Shown here: piece by piece, positions 1 through 11,786 of the stretch
Layout of the letters: every line of letters starts with the position of its first letter
How positions within the stretch are numbered: position 1 is the first letter of the stretch
Assembly (NCBI GenBank): GCA_021234155.1
Contig: JAJEKV010000025.1
Location: forward strand, 19,149,558-19,213,557
Origin: Isoetes taiwanensis
Taxonomy: Eukaryota; Streptophyta; Lycopodiopsida; Isoetales; Isoetaceae
Direction of reading: 5' to 3'
DNA: 64,000 bases
The notes under the pieces: model-generated
The model's input: only the letters and a program-made list of their open reading frames with translations
Databases searched by the model: none
What the model was told of the DNA's origin: nothing
Position numbers and translations under genes: made by a program

Positions 1-1759
1 TCATGTTTAGGTATTCAAGTGCAACGCACTCTAAAAGTTTGTTACATCTTTTACAATCCCATATCTTCTGCATTCATTGAAAATTTTTGTCTCTTTGAAG
101 CAAAAATCACAAAGTACTCCCTCTTTGTTAGTTCGAGATACACCAAACTTTCAGTGGTCTCCTTTCCCAATACATCGGAGTGTGCATAGAATAGAACATC
201 ATCACATAGAACTGAAATGAAATGCATAACATCTAATCTATCTACCTAAATATACATGGTTGGGTTCCTTTATTAGGGCTTGGCTAAGGCTATTATAGCA
301 TGTTAATCAGCTCATTGGCGGACTAAAAGTCGGGCATTGCACAACAAAATCACTTTAATTACGATCTCCGGCTTGCTCCCTTTTGAATCAAGGTTCATGC
401 CTTTGCTTGGTCGAGCGGCCAACCTCAAGGATCTATTGTGCAAAGTTGGCTTGGCGTCTGGCCCTGCAAACTAAACTAGGCAGCCTTGGCTTCGGAATGG
501 CCTAAGGAAGTCGAAATAAAAATAGAAAAGGTTTAGGGTTTCCCCTTTTGTTCCTTTTACATGACCTTTTAGGGTTAGGGCTAAAAGGACATATGGGTTT
601 TTGCCATGAGGCAAAGGGGTTAAATGCATATGTTTATAGACATGTGCAACATACAAGGTTGCCCCCTAGGGTACAACCCTTTATGGTTCCCAAGTACATG
701 TCATCAAGGTGACATGTAATGAGTATGGGCAATATAATATACATATTCGTGTACCTTATATTATGTTGGAACGCCACGAGCTCCTTCATGTATTCTTCCT
801 ATTCTCTTTGATATAGTATTAGTTTCATTATTGCACCATGTTGTATAACTCTTAGCCCGTTCATGTTTTGGAGTATCACACATGGTATTTTTTTATTTCT
901 ACATATTGTCCTTACCATGACCAGAGATGCTTGTTTACCTCTTATCGTATTTTTGTTTATACTTCGATTTTCATGTTGTGATCCCCGATGATATGTCTTG
1001 ATTTTGTTTTTGGCTTCATTTTCATTGTGTCATGGCTAAGATATATGCTCGTATCGGCCCTTATATCTATTTAATACCTTAGTCAGTTCAAACCTTCCTA
1101 CTACCTTCTTTCACTCCTTTAACCCATATGTTCCATTGCCCAGTTTAATCTTTTATGGTAATTTGATCTGTTTCGTATCTGTTGTCTATTTACTCCAAGT
1201 TTATTTTAGCTTCGTTGGTACCATTGCTCTTGTGGCTCCACTCTTATTCTTTGCATGAAATTACAATGTTTAGTTGCTTTTGACCAGTTGTCTTAGTGCT
1301 CTGATTGTTCCAGTTGCTTTATATTTTCATCAAATATCTTGGTCATCTTGGTCTATCCATCTCCTTGCTTCACTTGTCCCAGTTTTTTCGTTAGCCTCCT
1401 GCTTCTTTATCCCATTAGTTCTATTTGGTTCAAGTACTTTTTCAGTTGTGGTCGTCTTTGGCATTGCTTGAGTAGTTCATTATACATGATCTTGGATGAT
1501 CTATTTATTTACATAGCAGTATGCACTACTTGCATCATTATGTACATGGTTGAATAAAATATTTTGCAGCATGATCATGTTCGCGCCAGTTTGTTATCTT
1601 GTTCTCTGTTCTTGCTGCGAAAGGTTTGTATGGGATAGAGTTTGTGCTTCATGACTTCTCCTATAATTTCTATGCTTTGTTCATTTTGCCCCTTACTTAG
1701 ATACTTGATTTGGGTTTTAGTTCTCATCCACTCACAGTGTTTGTTTCTCTTTTGTTTCA
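1..1759. other. non-coding AT-rich stretch
   Basis: I see no supportable gene here. Open frames are short, overlap one another and have no recognisable composition. Two telomere-like TTTAGGG-type units lie at about 528-585, too few to be an interstitial telomere array. The right end abuts the 8-bp target duplication of the hAT element. Confidence 0.6.
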
Positions 1760-1767
1760 TTCATTCC

Positions 1768-2933
1768 CAGGGTATTTTTTAGTGGCCCCGGCGGGCCAGT
1801 TGGCCACACATTCATATTTTTTCAGAAATGGTTGGCTACGCCAGAGTAGGATCGCTTCATGCCCCCAACCGAAGGGTAGTGGCCAGTTCAAAACACGAAT
1901 TTGTATATTTTACTCATTTAGTAGCCAATTCGATATTTACTAAATCCGGCTAGGCGTAGGGTGTGGCCAATTCGATTTTTTATACGTGTGAAAAGACTTA
2001 TCGAGGTAGCCAATTAAAACCTAAGATAAATTTTAATGGGTTAAGGGGTGGCCATATTACATCTCGACCATATGTCCATCTAAGAATCACCACTTATAGT
2101 CCTCTAGGATTAGGGTTTCATATATATTTTTTAATTTGACCGAGCTCACATCAAAAACTGCTCTTTCATACAGGTTTAATTTATTCTACCATGTCGAGCC
2201 TGTGTTTTTCCTGTTCTTCTCGTATGCAATTTTCGTTATTCATGTGAATATAAATATAAATGGGATGTTAGTCTCTGAATATGAATGGGATGATAATTTT
2301 AATATTATATATTGTCATTTGCATAGCACTCCCGATTTGTATTCACGATTTGGTTGAGGTGGAGATCTATTCCCATCTACAATGCTTTAGCTTCATCAAT
2401 TCAGGTTAGTTTTTACCCTATTAGGTTGTAAAACTTATTCTGGATGTGCAAAAGTAGTTGTTGATGCCAATCATCAAATTTATCAGCATGGAGGAGCTTC
2501 ACAAAAGAGAATAAATGAGTTCTTGGGACTTATGGCATCAAGGACAAAGCGGCGATCACTATATCATCGCCTACGTCCACTTTCATAGGCCAAATTATGG
2601 TCTTGATGAAGGCTATGAATATGCGATGATAAGGACTATGACCCAAAGCAATTTGAATGTATTATTTGGGGAAGATGTCTAGGTGGTTGTGGCCAACGTC
2701 GTGTTTTCACTACCAAAGCATGTTCCTATCTTAACCAACACAAATTTGCTCGTAGCCAATTTGTTAATGTAGCAAAATGAAAATTTCATAGGTGCGCCAG
2801 TTCAGTTACGCCATCTTAGCAAGAAGGTGCAAAATATCGCCAGGCCAAACTACGCCAAGTTATTTATTCTACATGGGCAGTAGCCAGTTGTTTCTGACCC
2901 TATAAAAATATAGGGCGCTTAAAAAATACCCTG
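1768..2933. mobile_element. non-autonomous hAT-superfamily element
   Basis: The ends are inverted copies of CAGGGTATTTTTTA followed by a GC-rich stretch, with a few mismatches over the first ~21 bp. The element is flanked on both sides by a perfect 8-bp duplication TTCATTCC (1,760-1,767 and 2,934-2,941). An 8-bp duplication and termini beginning CAGGG are hallmarks of hAT elements. Repeated GCCAGTT/GCCAATT motifs lie in both subterminal zones, where hAT transposases usually bind. At 1,166 bp it is too short for a transposase and none is seen. A plausible but unidentified coding-like stretch lies at about 2,540-2,680 on the plus strand and could be captured host sequence. Confidence 0.85.
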
Positions 2934-2941
2934 TTCATTCC

Positions 2942-4485
2942 TATTTTCCATTAGGCCACTTTACGAGGATATGCGAATAGAATTGATGTTGGTATGGTGT
3001 GTGTGTTTCATAGACCGGTTGGTCTCTAGTGAACAACCTTATAAGTCTCTCTCATAAAACCAATTGTTGTTTAATGTTCATTAAATTTTCTCTTATTCTT
3101 TTTTTCTACGAAGCAATGTAATCAATAGCGTAACCATAGAATAATGTCAAGTAGGTGTGTGTATCACCGCCATTAAGAATACTCTTTTTCTCTACACTCC
3201 AATGGACATTAAAATATTGTTTTTTGTACCAATCATGTTTCAAGTTTTATTTCATCATTTTTTTTTTTTGGCCCATCCAAAGAACAATTCTATGCTCTTT
3301 GTCTAATTTTGCGGTAAAATGGAGTAAAAGTATCTTTCCAAGCAGTTATATTAAACTTAGGTTCATGGAGGTTCAGAACCGTATGCAAAGCCAATTTGGT
3401 TAAGATGCAAATTTTGGTTATCTCTTCTTCATGGCGGAGTAGAACTCCACAATTTACGTGGAATTGCAAATATACAAGTATCTTGGTGTAAATAATGTGT
3501 TGGATGTTATAGTCAATAGAAGGCTCTTGGGGTGGGTGGTGGGTACTGCACTTATGGTTTGAACAAAAGGGAGGCCCTTTTGTTTTTTTTTTTTTTTTGT
3601 TTTTTTAATTAGTAATCAAAGCAGAAAAAAACCACGTTTCTAAAAAGCCTGAGACCTAATCTGTTCAAATAAATAAAAAAAACATTAGGTGTCTATAAGC
3701 AGAATTATAGGCCGTCAAATTAGGCCAATCTGTTGTCCATCCCTACTCACCTCTAGCCCATCTACCGTGCAACCTTATTTTCAGTTCATAGTTTTTGTGG
3801 ATGCATAATTACAAGTGATTTGGATGCACGATTCCAGGGCTGCTGTGAGCGAAAACTTGTACTAAAAATATGATAGAAGCCAAGCAGACGCAAAAAATGC
3901 GGGCACCCCCCTACATGCTATGCAGAGTAATTGCATCATCAAACACACTAGTTCCAAATGTTGATTGGTTGAGCTAGTTCTCTTATTTGGTGTGGAGGGC
4001 TAGGAAAACACTAGATTTATGCGACATGGGTCAACATCGCCCTAAAGCTCGCCGGAAGGAAAGATGTCAAGGTTGGCTCTGGAGATGGACTATGTAGAAG
4101 CATTCCTATGTATGGATAAATAATAATGCATATATGACAACAGTTGTGTCTTCTTGTAATGCATGTCTGACTCTTTTTACCCTCAAAGATTAGGTGAAAC
4201 CATTCACATAGCACACCACCTATTGTGAGAGTTATGTAAAGAAAATCTTCAGAACACAGACTCATGTCATACATTTGCTAAAAACAAGAACAAAAAAGCC
4301 TAAGCAATGACACATTTTAAGTTTCAAACTTTTGCTTTCTTTTATCGCCTTTTGAAATTCTCACTAAAATTCCCAACCTATAATTTGTCAAGGAAGCTGC
4401 TTTATTATCTATGTTAAAGTGTTTTGAGGACATTTAAATTTTAACTATAAAGCCCATTTGTAGAGTTAATTGATCAATTTTTTTG
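2942..4485. other. non-coding stretch with poly(T) tracts
   Basis: Nothing recognisable was found. It contains two long T tracts (about 3,255-3,270 and 3,580-3,600), which may be retroposon tails in inverted orientation. No conserved open frame is present. Confidence 0.5.
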
Positions 4486-4494
4486 GGTGATTGG

Positions 4495-4690
4495 GAATTG
4501 GTCTAGTGGTCACACACTAGTTTGGATGCAAATGGATCTCAACTTCCGGCTTATCAAGGTTCCTTAATTAGTGATGATTGGATAGATAGATAGATAGATT
4601 GTATTTTAACGTCACGCCACTAGGCAGCATCCAACTGGACATGTGACCACACACCACACTACATTGCAGAGGGAATGTTGGTAAGGTATG
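4495..4690. repeat. SINE-derived pieces around a (TAGA)n tract
   Basis: A tRNA-like A-box (TGGTCTAGTGG) lies near 4,499-4,510. A (TAGA)n microsatellite at 4,578-4,597 then meets the inverse of TGGCGTGACGTTAAAAT (about 4,600-4,616). The same terminal motif ends a SINE-like repeat near 42,440-42,460, where it runs into a TTC tract. I read this as two abutting retroposon fragments in opposite orientations, the second with its tail at the microsatellite. The B-box of the second copy is not clear. Confidence 0.45.
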
Positions 4691-4754
4691 TATCTCTCAT
4701 AGGATGTTTTAATGATGATTAGATGGAATGCTTGCAAGGTATGTGTTTCTCGTA

Positions 4755-4885
4755 GGATATTAAAAGTATCTTATTCACGATCTTTTAAAAAACAATGAAT
4801 GAAATAAAGTGACAACTTGAGTGTGGCAAATTTGGTTGTTGAACTGAAATGGTTAATCATCATATCAGTACAACATAAACCTTTT
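4755..4885. repeat. dispersed repeat, copy A
   Basis: This segment contains 'aaacaatgaatgaaataaag' and 'gaactgaaatggttaatcat'. Related segments occur at 7,171-7,280, 7,745-7,835 and 9,762-9,880. Each copy borders LINE sequence, so the family may be remnants of one older element broken up by later insertions. Confidence 0.6.
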
Positions 4886-6485
4886 TTTTGTAAGGATAAA
4901 ATTAATTAATTAATAAGAAGAAAAGTACAAGAAGAGCGACATAGGGGTACAGCAGCCCAAGCAATCATGCTCAGGCGACAGCCCGCGCATAAACATATTC
5001 TACAACTATTCTCACTGAATGAACACGCCGTTATTGTCTACAATGAAACCATTCTCACTGAATGAACACGCCGTTATTGTCTACAATAAAGAGGGTCCTT
5101 TCCCAGATGGCCACCTTAAACTGTTCCGAGGGGACGCCTCGTAGGAGAGGCATAATTTGTACCTCAAATGAGAGATCAATGCACCAGGATACAACTCTTC
5201 ATTCCTAAAAACCTTCATGTGTCGTCTCTTCCATATGAGCCAAAGTAGCCAAGCTTTACGCAGATGGAAGGCTAGTTTCTTAACCTGGGGCCACCTGCAA
5301 GGATATATCCCTAGAAGAACCTCTTGACTACAGAGAGAGGTGTGAAATAGGCATCAATGCCATGTGGGCTGAATCTCTGTGCACAAGAATATGCAGTGTT
5401 CCTCCAAGGCCACAACACGACGACCACACACTGGACATAATTCATTAATAAACGGTTTTATCATGTGAACCCATGTGTTCGCCCTCAAAGAACAGTGCAC
5501 TATTTGCCACAATAGTGTGTGAATTTTGGGAGGTGAAATTGGAGTCCACACCCATCTCCAAATCTTGCCCCAATCGTCTTCTGGTACCTGCAGAGCCTAT
5601 CCATCCCCGGGGGGGAGGGGGCAACTCATCCTGAATGTATAGGACTTGACAAAGTTTGAGGGGTCGATCTTCGGATTACAATGCCACACCCTCCTGTCCC
5701 TTATGGGGGTTCTAGCGGCAAATTATTTGCCACTCGGGCCCAGATCGCACGATCTTGTTCCTTAAGGAGAAACATGCCGCAGAATAATTGCTGTGGTGCC
5801 AACCATTCCATCAAGATACCAATCCTCCAATCAAGAAACCCCATGTTGTGACCATCTGCGTTGAACTCGAGGATCAACATAGGATGCCAATACCGAGGGT
5901 AATGCACTCGAGACGAGAGGGATCCACCATGGCGATGATGTCAACTGGATACAACTTCAGGCATCAATCTCAAAGAACAGGGAAACCTGCTCCCAGGCTT
6001 GTAGAAGACCCGTCAGAAAGGGAGAGGCATTGACATACGGCTTAATCTCTGCGAATAGCACCCAGAGAAGCCGCGCACGAACAGCAAGTTTATGAAAAAC
6101 AATTGAATGACAGCGAGATCGATGAAGCGTAATCATGCCAGTCAGTCAAGCTCATATAGATGCCATATAAATATGCGTGGAGCATAAGAGAGACTTCGCT
6201 ACTGTAATTCTACTTGCCATTGAAAGTTTTCTGCCCTTCTACCAATTGAGATGTCGACGCAGGCCTACCAAAATAACTTCTCAATACCTGTGGCTGCCAA
6301 ATGGGATATCTAAGAGCCTAGAGCATCTATCCTGTGGCTGCATTTACCAAGTTAAGTTAGATAACATGGCAGGCATGGGCTCGACTGATGACCACAATGC
6401 AGAACACTTTGTCCAATTCATCACAATAACCCTGACGCAATAGAGAATGTTTCCAAAAGCTCTTTTGTTTTTAATAAATTCATCT
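4886..6485 (-). pseudogene. L1-like LINE 3' half, decayed
   Basis: The minus strand encodes broken pieces of the C-terminal part of an L1-type LINE ORF2. Near 6,340-6,150 a stretch reads like the region after the RT palm (LDIPFG..., LSMASRITVAKSLL). At 5,551-5,354 there is a reverse-transcriptase zinc-binding segment with WTPISPPKIHTLLWQIVH, then CPVCG and EEHCIFLC. Stops and frameshifts separate the pieces. The A/T-rich tail at 4,886-4,915 would be the 3' end. The 5' part, including endonuclease and most of the RT, is missing, as in a 5'-truncated retroposition product. Confidence 0.75.
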
Positions 6486-7040
6486 CATCGGCCTGTAAAA
6501 AAGGAAGGAATCATCTACACATTGACTCCCAATCTTTTGTAACCCATCCGCCATCCTCAACCCCTCTATGACACCCAAAGCCATCACGAAGTTCAAAGAA
6601 CCTAAAAGGGCTTCTGCGGCAATGGCACAATATAAATCTTCAGCAAAATAGACAAGTAGTTAATGATGAAATTTTGTTGCGTTGTAATAGTTGAAGAAAT
6701 GATCGAGTAATGGTAGTACATCGAACATAGCATCGGGTAATGAATTCCTTAAGCACCGGAACTTATGTAAACTATTTCTCACATAACACCATTCAATATG
6801 TTGCACCCTACATTCCAAAAGTTTTAAATGATTTTAGATTAGTTTTTTAATTAATGTGGAGAATCGAGGTCAAGATGTTCACAATAATCAAAGATGGTTA
6901 TTAGAAGAGACAATTTCATAAGGTTTGTCTTATGGTTTATTAAAAGGCAGGACTCTAACCACTGTACAAGCCCAGTGGAAGAAGCTTTAATGTTATGCTA
7001 ATAAAGTTCTAATAAAAATGAACTCTCAAAAGAAAGGGTG
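6486..7040. other. non-coding stretch
   Basis: No gene, repeat family or structured element could be supported here. Confidence 0.45.
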
Positions 7041-7165
7041 CATAAGTATGTAGCGATATTAATAGTAAGATCTTAAATCATCACAAGCAAGGTCAAGGGT
7101 TCAAATTTCACTTATTCCAAGCTCATTTAGGGTAGTCAGGTGGTTCAGTGTCACAATGCATGAAA
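7041..7165 (+). repeat. probable tRNA-derived SINE fragment
   Basis: A B-box-like GGTCAAGGGTTCAAATTTC (7,091-7,109) follows a weak A-box-like sequence (about 7,055-7,071) at a pol III promoter-like spacing. The 3' side runs into copy B of the dispersed repeat. There is no cloverleaf, so it is not a functional tRNA gene. Confidence 0.4.
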
Positions 7166-7170
7166 TAAGT

Positions 7171-7280
7171 GGCAATTGATTGTGACAAATTTGATTGTTG
7201 AACTGAAATGGTTAATCATCATACAAATACAACATAAATCCTGAGTAAAATAGACAACAACAAATTACTGATTGTACCGT
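7171..7280. repeat. dispersed repeat, copy B
   Basis: Matches copy A (4,755-4,885) and copy D (9,762-9,880) over the 'gattgttgaactgaaatggt' core and the following CATCAT...ACAACATAAA segment. Confidence 0.65.
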
Positions 7281-7284
7281 TCAT

Positions 7285-7755
7285 ATATAAACATCATTAT
7301 GAGTCTACTGAAACACAGTTTATATTATATATAGAGGGATGCTTTACACACACAGAATGTTAGCTGATGCTTATGGCACTCTTCTGTTGCTCATGTTTCA
7401 ACAGGATTTCTACATACTGATAAGAGACCAATTGTGGATGGCTGACTCTTATGCCAAGGTAACTACAGATAGCTTCACCTCTAGATATAACCATCTATTT
7501 TCCACTGCCATGAATTCTGATGACCCTAAGATCCCCACCATCTCCCCATATTTGATTGATAGCGTTGTCTCTGTTTGGATGCAATAATATCTTCTTTATT
7601 GATGCAGGTTTGTTAGCAATTTCAACGATTGGATACGGGAAATAATTTTGGAACCATATGGTTTGTTAAGCCTAACTTATGGAGGCCTTTCAAAAACTTT
7701 GTATGTTTTTCCTTAATTAATGAAAAAATCATCTCGTACCTTCAAAAAAAAAAGT
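7285..7755 (+). other. possible LINE 3' end
   Basis: The tail at about 7,700-7,755 (TTCCTTAATTAATGAAAAAA, then an A tract after ACCTTC) resembles an L1-like 3' end on the plus strand. An 82-codon open frame at 7,339-7,587 precedes it but matches nothing I recognise. Confidence 0.3.
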
Positions 7756-7835
7756 TACTGATGATGGTTTAGTATCTTATTTACGATCTTTTTGAAAACA
7801 ATGAATGAAATAAAGTGACAATTGTGTGCCAGGAA
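7745..7835. repeat. dispersed repeat, copy C
   Basis: Shares 'gtatcttattTacgatcttt' and 'aaacaatgaatgaaataaag' with copy A, then stops at the LINE that begins near 7,846. Copy D, beyond the LINE pair, carries the complementary right half of the family, so LINE insertions may have split one ancestral copy. Confidence 0.55.
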
Positions 7836-7845
7836 TCTAGCAAGC

Positions 7846-8695
7846 CCATTAAAAAAGGAGAAGTATTAGATAGATAGGTAAGTAGGTAGGTAGGTAGGTA
7901 GGTAGAAACAGGTTTAATTGTGGCTTTATCAAAAGGAATACAATGGGTAAGAGCCTGAGGAATAAGCCGTAATCCAAGATAATTATCCTTACCCATGAGA
8001 AATCTCTGAATTTCGAGATCATGACCTTACTTTGCAAATGGAAATCTATCATGCCAACCCTCCAACAAAGTTAAATTTATACACTTAAACCATGCAATCT
8101 TACCCATATCAACTGCTTCATTTCACCCCAAATAAAATTTTTGATAAGATCCATAATCTCCTGAAACTTTGACAGAGTAGCAAGAATGGCAGAAACCATA
8201 TAAGACATGCTTAGAAACTATCACCCTTCCAGGGGTAGAAAGTTCCCACCAAAAAAGATGCCTCCATAACCCTTCTATTATGACATTCCAAACATCAAAA
8301 GTTGGGACATGAATACCTACAGGAACACCAAGAAGCTTCGTTGCCTTCCATGAGGCAACAGCTTCTAGGATATGCAAGAACACATGGTGGAACTTCATCA
8401 TCTAAAGTCCATGGAGCAGGACATCCAACCAAAAACTCCAGAGTCAAAGGAAAATGTATCAAGCAGAAGCTTTGCATTTTGAAAATCTGCTATCAAGAAT
8501 AAAAAGGTATCATCTGTACACTGATTAGATATTTCTTGAGAGCTGTTCTCCATAAGTAGACCCCTAATCACATCATCCTCGATAGCACTAGAAAACAATT
8601 GTGAAAGCACCTCTGCCATTATTGTGAAAAGCAATGGAGTTAAGGGGCAACTTTGGGGAACTCCTCTACCAATAGAAAACACTGCAGAGGGCTCT
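7846..8695 (-). pseudogene. L1-like LINE RT fragment, minus strand
   Basis: The minus strand encodes an RT palm relic. GRGVPQSCPLTPLLFTI, corresponding to the usual RQGCPLSP motif, is followed by CTDDTFLFL, the YADD active-site block with Tyr and Ala replaced. Further on come LLGVPVGIHVP and LSTPGRVIVSKHVL, the post-palm region typical of plant L1 elements. The frame breaks at about 8,400. A (TAGG)n tract at 7,861-7,905 lies at the 3' end and probably grew from the retroposon tail. It is truncated at both ORF2 ends and dead. Confidence 0.8.
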
Positions 8696-9758
8696 CCTTA
8701 GAAGAGTATTGGAGATCTTGCAGAAGTATGCAACATCATATCCCTTGTGAATGGGATATCCAATCGCTTGTGCTCAATTGACTGCTCCTTCTTGGTGGGT
8801 TCCCCTAGCTGATAGTGAACCTCTTTGTAGTACTATGCACCCATTGACTCAAAGATGGTGGAAAATGACTAGAGTCTTATCAATTGCAGCATGGTATAGC
8901 TCACATCATTTCCTGATATAGGAGGCTTTTCAGTTAAAGTTCTTGTTGGGGCGATGGGATAGAGCTCTTTAGCAAAAAGTCGTTGATTATCTACATCCTA
9001 TTCTACCACAACAAAAAGATGTTTTGGTGTGGACGTATCAGCAGAAGGTTAAAAAGTGCAGACTTTTGAACTCTACGTATAAGCTATTGCTTGATACTGA
9101 TATTCTTCTGCCTTCTAATAAGTGGCCCCTTCAACTCCGTCCTCCTCAATGGCAGCAGATGTGGACTTGGGCATGAGATAAGCTAGTTCATTCTAAAGTG
9201 GTTGTATTTTGGTGGCAGATTCTTCATAGATGTCTTCGGGTTAATGTTCTTGTCCACAAGTTTGACCCTAGAATATTGATCTGTGTCAGTATGTAAGCAA
9301 AGATCTAAGACCATTGAGCATTGCTTTTTCATGTGTGGCCACCTTAGACATGTATGGGATTGGTGGTTCTCCCTTTTTTCAGGTATCATTAACAAGTCAA
9401 CAAGTGCTTTTGGCAATTTACGTAAGTCCCTGGACAAAGTTACAAAGCCAGGCAACAAGTTGGTTGCTTTGGACTATTTGAAAAAGACAAAGACTGGTAG
9501 TCTTCAAAGGTATGGATATGGCAGATGACGGTATTCTCCAATATGCTCAAGGTAGTATAGTTAAGTCTTATCATTGTTCTTCACTTGCCCCTCGTAAGAG
9601 GCACTTTGAGGAGTTTTTGGATGTGCACTCTTACGGATAGGCAAGTTGCTTCACTTAGTGGGTTTCCATGCTTATCCTCTGAGATTTTATGTCTATCTTT
9701 ACATCTTTACTTGTATTTGACTTTTGTTTAAATAAAGATTGACGTCCTTCAACAAAAA
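8696..9758 (+). pseudogene. L1-like LINE 3' fragment, plus strand
   Basis: The plus strand carries the C-terminal ORF2 region of a second LINE, head to head with the one at 7,846-8,695. Recognisable parts are SIAAWYSSHHFL (about 8,880-8,915), KWPLQLRPPQWQQMW (about 9,120-9,165) and a zinc-binding segment VVVFWWQILHRCLRVNVLVH (about 9,198-9,257). The last continues into CVSMCKQRSKTIEHCFFMCG. The 3' end is AATAAAGATTGACGTCC followed by a short A-rich tail at about 9,731-9,765. Stops interrupt the frame. Confidence 0.75.
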
Positions 9759-9761
9759 ACA

Positions 9762-9880
9762 AAGTGACAATTTGATTGTGACAAATTTGATTGTTGAACT
9801 GAAATGGTTAATCATCATATTGATACAACATAAATCATGAGTGAAATAGACAAATTTAATAAGTTACAGATGGAATTATT
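9762..9880. repeat. dispersed repeat, copy D
   Basis: Matches copies A and B over 'gattgttgaactgaaatggt' and the downstream CATCAT...ACAACATAAATC segment. It lies directly after the LINE tail. Confidence 0.65.
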
Positions 9881-11780
9881 CTGACATATTCTAAAGATTT
9901 GGTTGAAGACACCTTGATCGCATGCTCCTAGTGTGTAGGTAAAACCCATTGTCAAGAAATGAATTATATGCTATGAACGCTATGAATATATTGTTTTATA
10001 ATATAAAAAGACTAAAAAAATAACAGGTAATATTGAGTCAGATGGTGGATACTGACTTGCTAAATGGTGAGAATATTTTAAATATTTCCACCCCCGCCAT
10101 AAACAAGGATTTGCCTTTTGGATAATCCCACACCAACCCCCTCTCCCCTCCAAAGAAAAAACACAAGAAATAAAAATAAAAATAAAACTAAAAACAAGCA
10201 GCAGCAGCGGCAACAACATTCTATTTATAGTAAAATGAATGCATTGAATGTGACAATTGCATCATATGAAAAGGTGATGATGCAATTTTATATGCTACAA
10301 GATGGTGATGCGCCACACCATCGCCACACTGGCTGAATTTGGAAGGTGTTATGGTCTTGAAATTGATAGTCAATGATGAAGATTTGTTTGGAGTGGACTA
10401 TTTTAAAGTTTGCATTTAACATACGACCAACTAATCTTTTCACGTAGTTGTATTACGTTTTGGGAACATAACATGAGCCAATTAAAAAACATTTTGAAGA
10501 GGTTATGCAAGATCTGTACATTCAGACTTTTCCAATGTACATTGATAGAATATCATTAGATGTTTGGTATTTTTGGCTTATGGATTCACATCTTTTGCCA
10601 TAGTTTGTACTTGAAAATGGCAGAGCTCGAGAAGAATCAAGTTAATCCTAGAAATACTCCTTAGTATCTGGCCAGCATTGTTTCTGAGGAGGAGAACCCT
10701 TTTAATGCATTGATTCTGCAGGATTCGATGATGAATATTCATATCATATTTCTTGTACATTAGAATTAATTCTATTCCATTTGGGGTGTATTATCGTTTG
10801 GGGTGTCTCATAATTTTTCGTGACCATTATCAAATAACCTCACAACCCTTCATTCCGCGTGAAGATGTGGTCAAACACCCTCGGCTTGATCCGCCCCATA
10901 AATACAACTTATTTAATGGTTCTAACTTGATTAAATCAAGATACAACCTCTCATACGTACAACACATTCATACAATACCAGAATTGATTCAACAGAGCAT
11001 GGGGAGTTGAATCTAGCAAAATACGGATGCTTTATAGACATTGCAACCATCCCAATCAAAGGATGACTGCATATGATCCTCTTCAACATATGAAAGTTTA
11101 TGCATGGTGGTAATCGATTTGTCGTCGCTCAAAGAATTTGCACTAGAGCAATTACCACCATCTATACACATTTTAAACATTTAGAAAGAATCTACAAAGA
11201 ATAAAATATATAAAAATTAGTGAGCCCTGAACCCAAAGAAGATGCCCATGCTCATCTTGGCATAGCAAATATTCCAAAGAAGGGATAAATCATATACCCG
11301 GGGGGTGGCCTTAAAAATTTTACAAAGCCAGTACACACGTTCAATAATGTGTCCCAAATTAATAAACCAATTCAAGCTTTTAGTCATGTAAAGCTGCTTC
11401 AATTTTAACCAACAAGGTACAAAACAAACACATGTATACATTACCCAAAAACTACTATACAATGCATTGAAGAAACCTCAACTCAGCCAACCAGCAACTA
11501 CCAAGTCGAGCCCTTCAATGTCTACGTGCTCCTGCGCGCACTAAATCATATGTCAAACCTCATAAAGTTACATGGAAACATAAAAGCACAAAAAACAAAA
11601 CATATTTCAAACACTAGTTCATAGCTAGCCCAGATTGCCAATGCCTTATAATAGCGTCTGTATTAGCAAAGCTTTTGCAAGACTCATGTGAGGCCGCAAA
11701 GTATATAACTCCGAAACTGGCACACCTAATTTTTCCCATTTCACACTAGATATGGCATTATTATCAATAGAAACAAAGAG
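9881..11780. other. non-coding stretch
   Basis: I found no supportable gene. The segment 10,115-10,215 is A/C-rich and low in complexity. Short open frames (such as 10,753-11,010 on the plus strand) have no family signature and no splice-site context. Confidence 0.45.
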
Positions 11781-11786
11781 TGCACT

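Noticed and set aside
528-585. Interstitial telomere array
   Set aside because: Only two or three scattered TTTAGGG-like units.
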